From Symbiodinium microadriaticum (lineage: Eukaryota; Sar; Dinophyceae; Suessiales; Symbiodiniaceae), in assembly GCA_001939145.1 (NCBI GenBank), contig LSRX01000672.1, positions 318,174 through 382,173 on the forward strand: a DNA stretch of 64,000 bases. Direction: 5' to 3'. Shown piece after piece: positions 11,161 through 20,600 of this stretch. The notes under the pieces are model-generated. The model ran no database searches and was not told the origin of the DNA. It saw only the letters and a program-made list of their open reading frames with translations. Within the stretch, counting starts at the first letter, position 1; each line of letters begins with the position of its first letter. The translations under genes and the position numbers were made by a program.

Positions 11161-12424
11161 TAAGCCCTGGAACTCGCAGACTCTCATGGTACTCGGGTGT
11201 AGGGCCCATTTCATCATAGGAACCCTTTCGGATTCCTTTCGGCGTTCCTTCAAGGGCTCCTTTCTAGGTTCCTTTTGGTTTTAAGGTTTGGGGGTTTTAG
11301 GGTTTGGGGTTTGGGGGACTATACTACTTTCTTGTAGGCAGGCCTTATGAGACCTTTATCAGGTGCGTGTTAAGTCCCCCTACCCCCTTCCCCCTCCTTA
11401 TGATTTCAGGCTTCGGAACCCTTCTTGTAGCTCTCTCAAAGGGGACTTTATTGAGAGGGTCTATATCCCCCTCTAATCCTAAACCCTAAACCCCTAAACC
11501 CTAAACCCTAAACCCCTGAACCCCTAAACCCTAAATCCTAACTTCCATCCTTTCAGGACCATCAGAAGCCGGAGGAGCAGCCCCCAGTGGAGGCTCAAAG
11601 CGGATTCAAGTGCCCCGTTTAGGGTTTAGGGTTTTCCAGGGGGTTCCTGCTGCTTGGGGGGTCCTTTTTGGTGGGATTCCTTTGTTGTGTTCAGGATCCC
11701 ACCACTGCGGGCTTTATATTTAGGGGCCTGTTCGTCTCTGAAACTCCCATTTAGTGCTTCCTAAACCCTAAACGCTAATCCCTAAACCCTAAACCGTCAA
11801 TGGTTCCAAGCACCCGGAACTCTGGGTTTTCAAACGGACATCTCTTGTCCAGTGAGGTTCTCTCGCACTGGGTATTGAGAGGGTGTTATATAGTTTCACA
11901 GGGTTTCATTCAGACTTCAGTCCTGAATTGTTTTAGACATGAACTCCTTTGATAAGCTTGAATCCCATATTTAACGCTAAACCCCCAACCCAAAAGCCCT
12001 TACCTCCGTTTCTGAGGAGGTGAACAGGGCCATGGCTGCAGCTCAAGCAGCCCTTGCTTCTGCGGCTTCAGAGAAGGCTGAGGTCTGCCAGCGGCCTTTT
12101 TTGTTTTAGGGTTTAGGGTTTAGGGTGTATCCAGCAATGAAAGTCTCCGCAGCATCAATGAGCTCCAATGCACTGAAGAGATACTACACGGGCTGAAACA
12201 GAGCACCACAATTCCTGAGGGTTCCCAGTGCAATTCTAGTATCATGCACCCCCCCAAACCCTAGTCTAAGTATTATAAGGGCCTTACCTAGACCCACCCC
12301 CCCCAACTACCCTCTATCATACCCCAAACACCCACGATTAAGAACCATAATGTGTTTATTACAGGGCGCTTGGGGGTTGCTGGTACAGTACCCCTAAAGT
12401 CGCGAAGCCCTAACTGGTATGTGA

Positions 12425-12583
12425 TTGAATTGGGGTCCCGTTTCTTTGGGTCCCCAAAATAGTATATGGCACCCTTATGAAAAGGATCGTAAAAGGGCCC
12501 CTAATTTAGAGAACTAGTGCTGATGATATAAATCCTGCATTACCCTAAGGACCCTAAACTATGAGAATTATCCCGTGCCCATA
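12425..12583. mobile_element. Family E relic carrying a truncated family B insertion
   Basis: The E body (GGGGTCCCGTTTC...CCTAATTTAGAGAAC) is interrupted after TA at 12515-12516 by the left half of a B element (GTGCTGATGATATAAATCC), which stops near 12575. The E end CCCATATG then resumes. The missing right half of B points to deletion after insertion. Confidence 0.75.
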
Positions 12584-13445
12584 TGTGATCCCGGACGAAA
12601 GCGATGACTGGGTTTTTGTGTCGAGAGCTTTTGGGGTTCTCCAGCTATTGGGCCCCAGGCGTGGCATCGTACCCATGGGCTCCCAAGCCTCTAAACCCTG
12701 TATCCTTACCCTACGGCTTTAGAGCTCTAGGGCTTTTGTTTGGTTTGAGAGTTTGAAGCTGTGGGGTTTGGGGTTACGCCTTTAGGGTTCATTGTTGTAA
12801 ATGTGTTGGATGTCTTGTGGTGCGAAGGTTCAGGGTGTGATTTTGAGGGTCTGGAGGGCATTAGGCGTCTGTGGACCGCCACACCGGCATGCTGTTAGAC
12901 GTAGAAGCTTTCGTGCGTCTGGCAAGAGATGGAGAATATAGTATACTTGCTGCTCACTTTCTTGGGTGCAGGAATGCTGGTATGATCTGCTGCGCTTCTT
13001 GACTTCAATCCTGGCTCAAGTAGTTTCTGGACCCGGTCCTTTTGCACAGCACGGCTCGCTTAGCTGGCCTTCTGGGCTCTCTATCAGAGCTGCTGGCCAG
13101 GGTCGGGCTTCAAGACTGAAAGTCCCAGACTCTTTCCTCTTTCCTTTGTCAATAACAAACCTCAGGGTGTAGGGAGATAGGGTTCAAAAGGGAGAGAGGG
13201 CTGAGGGATTGTTGTTAGGACTTCCGGGGGGGAGGGGGGCGGGGAGGGGGGTGTTTTGGAATGGCCCAGCTTGAAGCCTTCACACTCCCGAAGTCTAATC
13301 TCTCGGTCCCGTGGCTGGAAGCATCCATGGTCCAGAAATAGTTCTACCAGAGGAAACCCCTGTGGGGAGCCTGTCGTTGCTTGCTAACCCCTCGGTTGGT
13401 TGTGATCATGCAGGTAAGAAGAACATAAAGAAACATAATCAGGGA

Positions 13446-13492
13446 GATGCAGCGGCAGTGGTAGTCGTAGACCCAGTCGTAATCGCAGTCGT

Positions 13493-13523
<31 letters not shown>

Positions 13524-13533
13524 CAAGCAGGAG
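13446..13533. repeat. (GCA/GTA/GTC)n microsatellite
   Basis: GTCGTA- and GCA-type triplets with a pure GCA run near 13495-13520. It gives polyalanine or polycysteine frames that are not credible genes. Confidence 0.9.
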
Positions 13534-13571
13534 CAGTAGCACTGGTCAGGGATTGCAGGCTTTTGGTGGTA

Positions 13572-13682
13572 CTTGGAGGTTCATGAGTAGTTATGAGTAG
13601 GGTTATAAGTCTCCAGCATGGGTTATAATTATAGTAGCCCTACTTTTATAACCCCATTTATAACTACCCATGAACCTCCAAG
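13572..13682. mobile_element. TIR element family C, copy 3, TA-flanked
   Basis: 111 bp, ends CTTGGAGGTTCATGAGTAG and CTACCCATGAACCTCCAAG, with TA at 13570-13571 and 13683-13684. It lies about 85 bp before a family F element. Confidence 0.9.
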
Positions 13683-13766
13683 TAGGCTTCCTTCTACCTG
13701 CAGCTGTCGGAAACTAAGCTCCCGAAGCGGCCCAACCCTAAACCCCAGGCGTCAAGACACAAGGTG

Positions 13767-13903
13767 CTTGGAGAGTCGGGGGACTTAGTGAGTGGGTAGA
13801 AGTAGACTTGACTTATAAGTACCCTAATCAGGATCCTAATTGGGGTGATGATACTTATAACTCCATAAAGCAACTACTTACCAAGTCCCCCGGACCCTCC
13901 AGG
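13767..13903. mobile_element. TIR element family F, copy 2
   Basis: Ends CTTGGAGAGTCGGGGGACTT and AAGTCCCCCGGACCCTCC. The interior palindrome CCTAATCAGGATCCTAATT matches the other F copies. The right flank is TA but the left is TG. Confidence 0.85.
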
Positions 13904-14939
13904 TAACGAAGCTTCGAAGGTTACTTGCACTCCGGCCCTGGAGCAGCATCCTGTGGTAATATAGGGGCCTGCAAATTGCAAAGGTCAGTCCCAGAACCCT
14001 ATTCCAGTTCTTATACATCCGATTCCTGTTCTTGTCCCTCACCTATGAATATGCTATAGTATAGCCCTCGTGCAGGCCCCTGTATTATGTCACAGCTCGT
14101 CCAGCCATTAGCATGGCTTCTAGCGCTCAGCTTGCTGATTCTGACCTGCGCCGACATGGAGCCACGCTCAGGCTGTGGACCATGATACGTTGAGGTGTGG
14201 GTGATCCTGTAAAGCCTAAAGCCCCAAGCCCAAATCCTAAGCCCTAAACCCTACCACTCTGGCCTATCCACTGCAATTGGCAATCGCAACAGCTGGAAGC
14301 CCGAAGCTCAATGCTTTGTGATGAAGCTCGGGTTCAAAGGCCCCAAAACCCTGAACCTGAACCCTGCACTACATCTTCACAACGCTCTCCCGCAGCCCCC
14401 GACCCCACAATCTCCGCCGCTGAAGCTTTTGGTGTTGGTGAGAGGGGTGATCCAGGCATGGGGATGACGATGGCGAGGACGTGGTGGTGACCGGTGGTGG
14501 TGCTGGTGTTGGTAGTGGTGCTGGCGGTGCTGGTGTTGGTCCTGCCGTTAACTCCCGAATCCCAGGATCTGAAATCCATTTCCATAAAGCCCCAAACTCC
14601 CAAAGCCTAAACCCTAAACTCCCAAAGACTTAAAAATCCGAAAGCCTAAACCCTGAGATTGATTGTGCTGCTAAAACCCTAACCCCAAACCCCTAAAGCG
14701 CAACTCCTAGACACGTAAAACCCCAAACTCCTAAACCCCTAAACCAAACACTAAACCCATAAACCCTAAATCCCTTTTCAGGAACACTACGGATCCCCTC
14801 TGAGGAACCCTTTAAAAAGAACCCCTAAACAGGAACGGCCTGGTGGTCCAGAGATTTGTCGGCCAGGAAAAGTTTACGGAGGTTTCTCGGAATACTTCGT
14901 GCAGCGCAGGGAAGGTAGGGTTCGGGTTCAGGGGTTTCG

Positions 14940-15165
14940 GGTTTCAACCCTAAACCCTAAACCCCTAAACCCTAAACCCTAAACCCTAAACCCAGGGTTT
15001 CGGGTTTAGGATGGTTTAGGGCTTTAGGGCTTTAGGGGTTAGGGGTTTAGTGTTCAGGGTTCTGGGGGTTTAGGGTTTAGGGGTTCAGGGGTTCCGGGTT
15101 TTAGGGTTCAGCAGCTCCTGACAATGAAGGCCAGAGTCCAGGCCCTAACTAAACCCTAAACCCTA
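14940..15165. repeat. Head-to-head CCCTAAA / TTTAGGG arrays
   Basis: A CCCTAAA run (14945-14992) meets a TTTAGGG-type run (from about 15001) through ACCCAGGGTTTCGGG. This makes an inverted telomere-repeat junction, followed by another CCCTAAA run near 15148-15172. The same AAACCCAGGGTTT junction motif recurs at about 16097, just left of the large retroelement. Confidence 0.8.
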
Positions 15166-15337
15166 AACCCTCAACTGGGGCCCCTTCAACATTATGGGCT
15201 TGTCTTGTAGTCTCCCCAACAGACCTCGCTTGTGGGCTTTGATCCTTAGCTATGCGAGAGGGAAAAAAACCCTAAACCCCAGGGTATGGTTGCTGTTCAT
15301 GGCCACAGGAGCAGACCACATCATCAAGACAATACTA

Positions 15338-15471
15338 CTTGGAGGGTCGGCGGACTTAGCAAGTAGCTATTTACAGAGTTATAAGTAGCATAGCCGCCCC
15401 AATTAGGATCCCTATTCGGGTACTTATACGTCTACTTGTTACCCACTTACTAAGTCCCCCGACCCTCCAAG
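15338..15471. mobile_element. TIR element family F, copy 3
   Basis: 134 bp, ends CTTGGAGGGTCGGCGGACTT and AAGTCCCCCGACCCTCCAAG. TA precedes it at 15336-15337; the right flank is AA. Confidence 0.88.
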
Positions 15472-16336
15472 AATTTCGCCAAACCCTAAGCTTCAAACCT
15501 AAAGCCCTGAGCTATGAGCCCTAAACCTGAAACCTAGAGCCCGACACCTACCAGTCCTAAGCCATAAGCCCTAAACCTTGCAAGCAGTGTTTTTTCAGGC
15601 CGAGACCCTAAACCCCAAACCCTAAACCCTACACCCTCCCTAACCCCCCCCCAAAAAAAAAAACACACAACAACAAACCTTACTTTACACAAACGACGCA
15701 AGCCAGCTTACGACTTCAACCACTGCGGTAGCTCCGAGAGCGCCCAGCCCCGGGTTTGCGTGGTAGCAGGGAGCCCCCGGATTCCTTTTTCCTTTTGTGG
15801 GCCATTGATAGGGTTTAGGGTTTCGGGTTTATAGGATTTAGGGAATAGGGTTTTTGGGGGTTTAGGGTTTAGGTCGGATTTAGGGATTAGGGTTTAGGGG
15901 TTTAGGGTTTACGGTTAAGAGTCCTCCCTTACTCCCACCTCTGCATACTGCTGGCCTTTGCACCGGAGGCATAGAGGTCTCTGCGAGAGATATGTACTGC
16001 CACCCAGGCAGAATCTCTAAGCCCTCCCTCCACCCCCAACCCTGATGCAAAAGGCCAGAACGCCTTTTTTATGCCTACCTAAACCCTCAACCCTAAACCC
16101 AGGGTTTTCGGATCGAGGTAGAAGGATCTGCCATTGCCGTAGTAACCCCAGTGCTGCTAAGTCAGCACGCGTGCGCCACGGCCCGTCGCTCTCCGGCCTG
16201 GCATCGAAACGCCCGTGCGAAAAGGGCAAGAACACGCTCGAGGGTGCACCGAGCTCGACGTAGACACATTGCCCCGGCTCTCTGTGACCTGAGAGCCCTT
16301 GCAGCTCATCATAGCAGACCCAGCTTTCGGGAGCTT

Positions 16337-17671
16337 ATGGGCAAACAAGGATGGGCCAAGAAAGGTGCAGGCAGGGGATGGCAGCAAGAACATCCCTGGC
16401 GAAGCAACAATGCTGGCTATGGATCCAGTTGGCAATTGTGGCGTGGGGCATGGTCACCGGCACGCAAGGACGAGTCCTTGCGCTACGACAGTATCAATGT
16501 AGACGAGCAGCCGGCCCTGGCCATTACCTCCTCCGACACCAGTGGTGTCAGCGAGTTCATGCGCCAGGTGCAACGCAGCCTAACGACTTCCCAGCGGTGC
16601 GACACTCGTATCAGGAAGTTACAGGAGAACAAGACCAAACGACAGGCCCAATGGCAAGCCTACCAGTTGAAGATGCAGTCGGACTTCATCAAACAGAAGA
16701 AGCAATTTCACAACGACATGGCCAAGATCGAGCAGGACATTTTGGCCCTGAACGATCAGGGCCAGTCGGCGGCCTCCCACATGCAGGCCCTGGTTGCAGG
16801 TGGTACGGCAGCCATGGAAGTGGAGGGTCCCACTGCAGAAGATATGGGCGAATGGCAAGCTCTGATACACAGGGCAGAGGAGGTTCCTCAGGGTGCAGAC
16901 TTCCTACGCATTGCAATGGAAGGTGCTGCTCAGCTCAGACGCAGTGGACCTCCTCCTCCACCGGCTTTGGCACAGGTTCAGACAGGATTGAGCATGATGC
17001 CACCACGGCTCATGGAGAGCATGGTGGGTTGTCCGCCTGGAATGCCGCCCATTGCTCAGGCGCCTCCGGAACAGCTGGTTCCACCTCCACAAGGTCATCT
17101 GAAGGCTCAACTTGGGCAAGCAGTGCCACCTCATCCTGCTGGGGATGCTGGTACTATGATTGGACAGCAAGCCCAGACCGGACCTCCACCCGGAAGTGGG
17201 GAACTGGATCCAGTTCAGATTCAGGCATATGCAGCGGCCGATGTTGCGAATGCGCGACCAGGGCCTTACTCGAGATCACCGACAGCTGCTTCGCCTCTTG
17301 GGGAGGCCAAGACTCTTCCGGCTCATCAGATGCAGGCAAGTGGGCAGCAAGATGGGCCCCAACTACCTACCACAGCTCCGCCACAGAGGGAAGTCTGCCA
17401 ACGCCAGTTTGTCAAGAACAAGCACATCCAGCCTGTGCACCCTGCACATCCTGGTGGAGTCGATCTTGCAACAAAGTTGGCAGCCAAGCGCGCAGCTGCC
17501 CCTTTCGGAGGCCAGCAGCAACAACAGAATGGGCTGCCTCAACAGCCCTTGCCTTCACACCAAGTGCCAGTGCCGGCAGAGGATGCACAGGCTGCTGCTC
17601 CTACAGCTGGGCCACAGCTGATCGACGACGACGGAGAAGTCCCATCCCCACACTTTCACGATATGGGCTAG
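16337..17671 (+). CDS. LINE ORF1: coiled-coil, Gln/Pro-rich protein
   Basis: A 444-residue protein, read from the first in-frame ATG at 16337; the frame is open further upstream to at least 16151, but without an ATG. After a basic, Gly/Trp/Gln-rich start (MGKQGWAKKGAGRGWQQ) comes a charged helical stretch at about residues 75-140, rich in Gln, Lys and Arg (e.g. RKLQENKTKRQAQWQAY), that looks like a coiled coil. The rest is rich in Pro, Gln and Ala with acidic residues at the extreme C terminus. I see no RRM or CCHC knuckle. ORF1 proteins of LINEs usually bind the element's RNA and multimerise through a coiled coil; that role is inferred here from position and helix only. It ends in TAG at 17669-17671, 17 nt before the first ORF2 ATG, and ORF2 lies in the -1 frame. 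The ORF2 frame is also open across the whole of ORF1. Confidence 0.8.
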   Translation: MGKQGWAKKGAGRGWQQEHPWRSNNAGYGSSWQLWRGAWSPARKDESLRYDSINVDEQPALAITSSDTSGVSEFMRQVQRSLTTSQRCDTRIRKLQENKTKRQAQWQAYQLKMQSDFIKQKKQFHNDMAKIEQDILALNDQGQSAASHMQALVAGGTAAMEVEGPTAEDMGEWQALIHRAEEVPQGADFLRIAMEGAAQLRRSGPPPPPALAQVQTGLSMMPPRLMESMVGCPPGMPPIAQAPPEQLVPPPQGHLKAQLGQAVPPHPAGDAGTMIGQQAQTGPPPGSGELDPVQIQAYAAADVANARPGPYSRSPTAASPLGEAKTLPAHQMQASGQQDGPQLPTTAPPQREVCQRQFVKNKHIQPVHPAHPGGVDLATKLAAKRAAAPFGGQQQQQNGLPQQPLPSHQVPVPAEDAQAAAPTAGPQLIDDDGEVPSPHFHDMG

Positions 17672-17688
17672 ACAGCACGTGTTTCAGG

Positions 17689-20600
17689 ATGCTCTGGCAA
17701 GGTGAGACGGCTGTATGTCTTCTTGACTGCCCGTTTCCGTTGAGAACATGGGGTCGCATGGCCACAACCTTCATGTTTTCGCGGCAACAGCTGCAGTGCA
17801 GGATGACAGGCCTGTTTCAACTTGTTGGAGGTACCTGCACAGGGGATTCTGAGAGGGCTTATGTACAAAGGGCTGTACATAGAGAGACTTTTCCTGGTGC
17901 CTCGGATTTCATCAAGGTGGACCTTCCTCCACCCTTTTTTCGCTCGCCGTCTTCCTCCGCCAGTTGTGTGGGCATGCACTCTGGCCTTTGTCACGTGCCC
18001 GCTCAGGGCTGCATTGCCAGACAGGCTAGGCTTCAAGGTACAATGCACAGGCTTGGGTGCCTTTTGCAGTTTGCCGCCTCGGTTCTGGCCTCTTCAGTTG
18101 CATATGCCTTGGGGGTTTATGCTCTGTTCTTCCCCAGAGGTCGTGCTTCGGCAGTTGCTGTTTACAGAGCGGCCAAGGGTGAATACCCCAGCATCGTGCG
18201 AGTAGCTCTCAGAGACATTGATAGGAGAGTTGCCGGACATTGCTTTAGTTCCCGCGTAGCTTGGCAGTGCATTGAGGCCACGGTCGGAGGTTGGCTACAC
18301 AATGTCTTGTTTTCAGGGTGCTTGGGTTTGTGCGTCCTTGATTGGCATTGTAGTCAGTTCTTGACCCTGCGGGCCTTTGAACAGGGTTGTGTAGGCTGCA
18401 TTCTTTCACTGCATCTGGTGCTGCTTGTCGCCCTGATATGTTTTGCACGTCGGGGCCTTGATCGAGTTCCAGGCGGCACTGTCAGATTCAAGTGTGCTCG
18501 TTGGCATGTCAGTGACAGGATTTGTTCTGTCTTTGCGAGATACCAGGTTTCGCAGAAGGGCCTGACTCCATACCTCGACAGTGCTGAGCAGTCAGGCATC
18601 CAGACTGGGAGTTGCTACAGCATAGGTCGTGGGGCTCTCATTGACAGCAATTGGAAGTTTGCGTGGGCGGCTTTGCTCATTCGGGTTTTGAGTGTGCCTG
18701 CTCACTGTCATCTTCCGTGCTGGGCTGTTGGGTGTTTCATCCTCCAGCCTTACGCATCCGGCGTTCAGGCTGTCATCGTCAACCCTTCTTGGGAAGACCT
18801 GTTTCCTGATGATTTGCCAATGCTTCCTCCTGTCCGCAAGTGTCGATTTGAGGTCGCAGTTTCAGCAGCCTCGGTAGCTGCAGAACCTCATATCGAGGAG
18901 GTACCAGACCCAGACAGCTTCAGTCTTGCGCACCTGGAATGTCCGCACCACCACATGCTGCAGACTTTCGCCGAAGCCAGCAAGTGGCTTGGGGTAATAG
19001 TGCTTTCGCCGGGTTATGTCACGAAGTACTTTGGGGTTGCCTTGCCACAACCGGCGTCCAAGCAGCAACTTGTTGAGGCGCTGCAGAAGCTTCCGGCCTC
19101 AATAATGCCAGGTGACTTAGAGTTTGTTGAGGTACACCCTCAGCGCCATCGAGGGTGTGCTTCCTTTGTCGCCTACCACCCGGTTGTTGACAGTATGCGG
19201 CCCGTCAACAAGGCTGTCATTCTTGATTTATCCTGCATTGGTGGTCGGTATCATGCAGCCTACCTGTCCTCCAGAATTCTATATGAGGACCTGCTTGATC
19301 TTGTTAGCCCTCACACCTGTGAGTTGGACTCTCCAGTTCAAATCTGGATCGGAGAGATGCCTGTGCCGGCACACCCAGGTCAGGTTTTGGAGCTGCAACA
19401 TGGCCTGGCTTTGACTTTCCTGCCAGGTGTCCAGGGTCCACATCGGACGCCTCGGCTTGCAGATATCATTGCGGAAACAAGTGGCTGGGATCTGCTGGCG
19501 CATCTTCCCGTCACCTCGCAGGAGGTTGCAGTCCTGGTCCAACATGAGGAGTCTCTCTTCACTGTCTATAGGTCTGGACATGGGTGTCGCTCCTTCCAAC
19601 AGGTGATAGAAAGGGTTGTAAAGCCGTATGGTGGCCAGCTGGAACTCCATGCAACTACCTCCTTTCGGCACATTGACTTCTGGGGGACTCCCTGCGTCGC
19701 CCTGGTCTATGCATTGGTTCATCCCTGTCCTTCTAGCTCAGCGTCGGCTTCGACTGGCCACAGTTGTGCGCGCAGGCCCTTTGTTTTCTGTGACAGACGC
19801 ATGTTTGGAGGCACAGTTACGGTTTTGGACCTCCGCCTGGAGGATTGCTTCACTGCGGACCTGCTGCGTCAGGCAGGAGTTGCCTTGCCACCTGGGTACG
19901 ATGTTGAGGTTCAGGGCTGTCCCTCCTATGGTGGACGCCTTGGATTTGGTTCAGGTTCCAGCCTCATACTTTGCCCTGACTACACTCTTGGCCTCCGGTC
20001 TCCTTCTCCTCAGGTCTATAAAGAGGCTCAAACGACGGTTGGCACAGCCCACATTCGTTCGGTCCTCCAAAATCCCGCATTGCCGACACTGGAAGCAGCA
20101 GAGGAACTTGTTGAGGAGGAGGTGAGGTTTGGCGATGCCTTTAGACAGGTCCCTGGAGTGCTCAATCAGGAACCTACGGATGATGAACAGGAGGAAGATG
20201 TCACTATCAGAGCTAAGGTTCTGGTTCTGTCCCTGGAGGGTCTGCCTGAGGAGCTAGACCTCCGCCTTCCTGCGCCGTGTTCCTTGCCTCAGTTCCTTGA
20301 TGTTGCTGATGAGCATCGGGATCCCGAGAGATCCCGTTTGCTGCCACAACTGGTGCCGGCTATGCCTCAGCCCACACAGTTCTGGAGTACGATCATTGCT
20401 CTTCCTAACTGGGCGGATCAAGAGCCTGTTGCAGTCTTGAATTTGCTCCGATTGGATCGCCGGATCTTTCTGGCACCGCTGCCCTTCGTCATCAACAAGG
20501 CGACTTTGTGCAGGGTTGCGGAAGTGCTTCAGCCCGACACTGTTGATGTCTATGCTTTTGGATCGTACCTCCCGCTTCCTGACGACCACGACTTTGATTT

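Larger units (their letters stand above)
9536..12424. other. No gene seen; GAT microsatellite and CCCTAAA tracts
   Basis: Contains a GAT microsatellite (9911-10003), a dense CCCTAAA tract (11040-11160), further CCCTAAA around 11470-11540, and short telomere-like pieces. Frames on both strands near 10.0-10.6 kb contain no family motif and cross the microsatellite. A segment near 11400-11470 resembles one near 46210-46290 (shared AACCCTTCTTG, CTCTC...AAAGGGG and TTGAGAGGGTCTAT), which suggests another dispersed repeat. Confidence 0.5.

Noticed and set aside
16351-17688. Reading the ORF2 frame from 16351 as one 3521-residue protein
   Set aside because: The first 440 or so codons lie antiphase to ORF1, which has the better protein texture. 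They read as Ser/Thr/Gly/Cys low-complexity sequence, so ORF2 is taken to start after ORF1.
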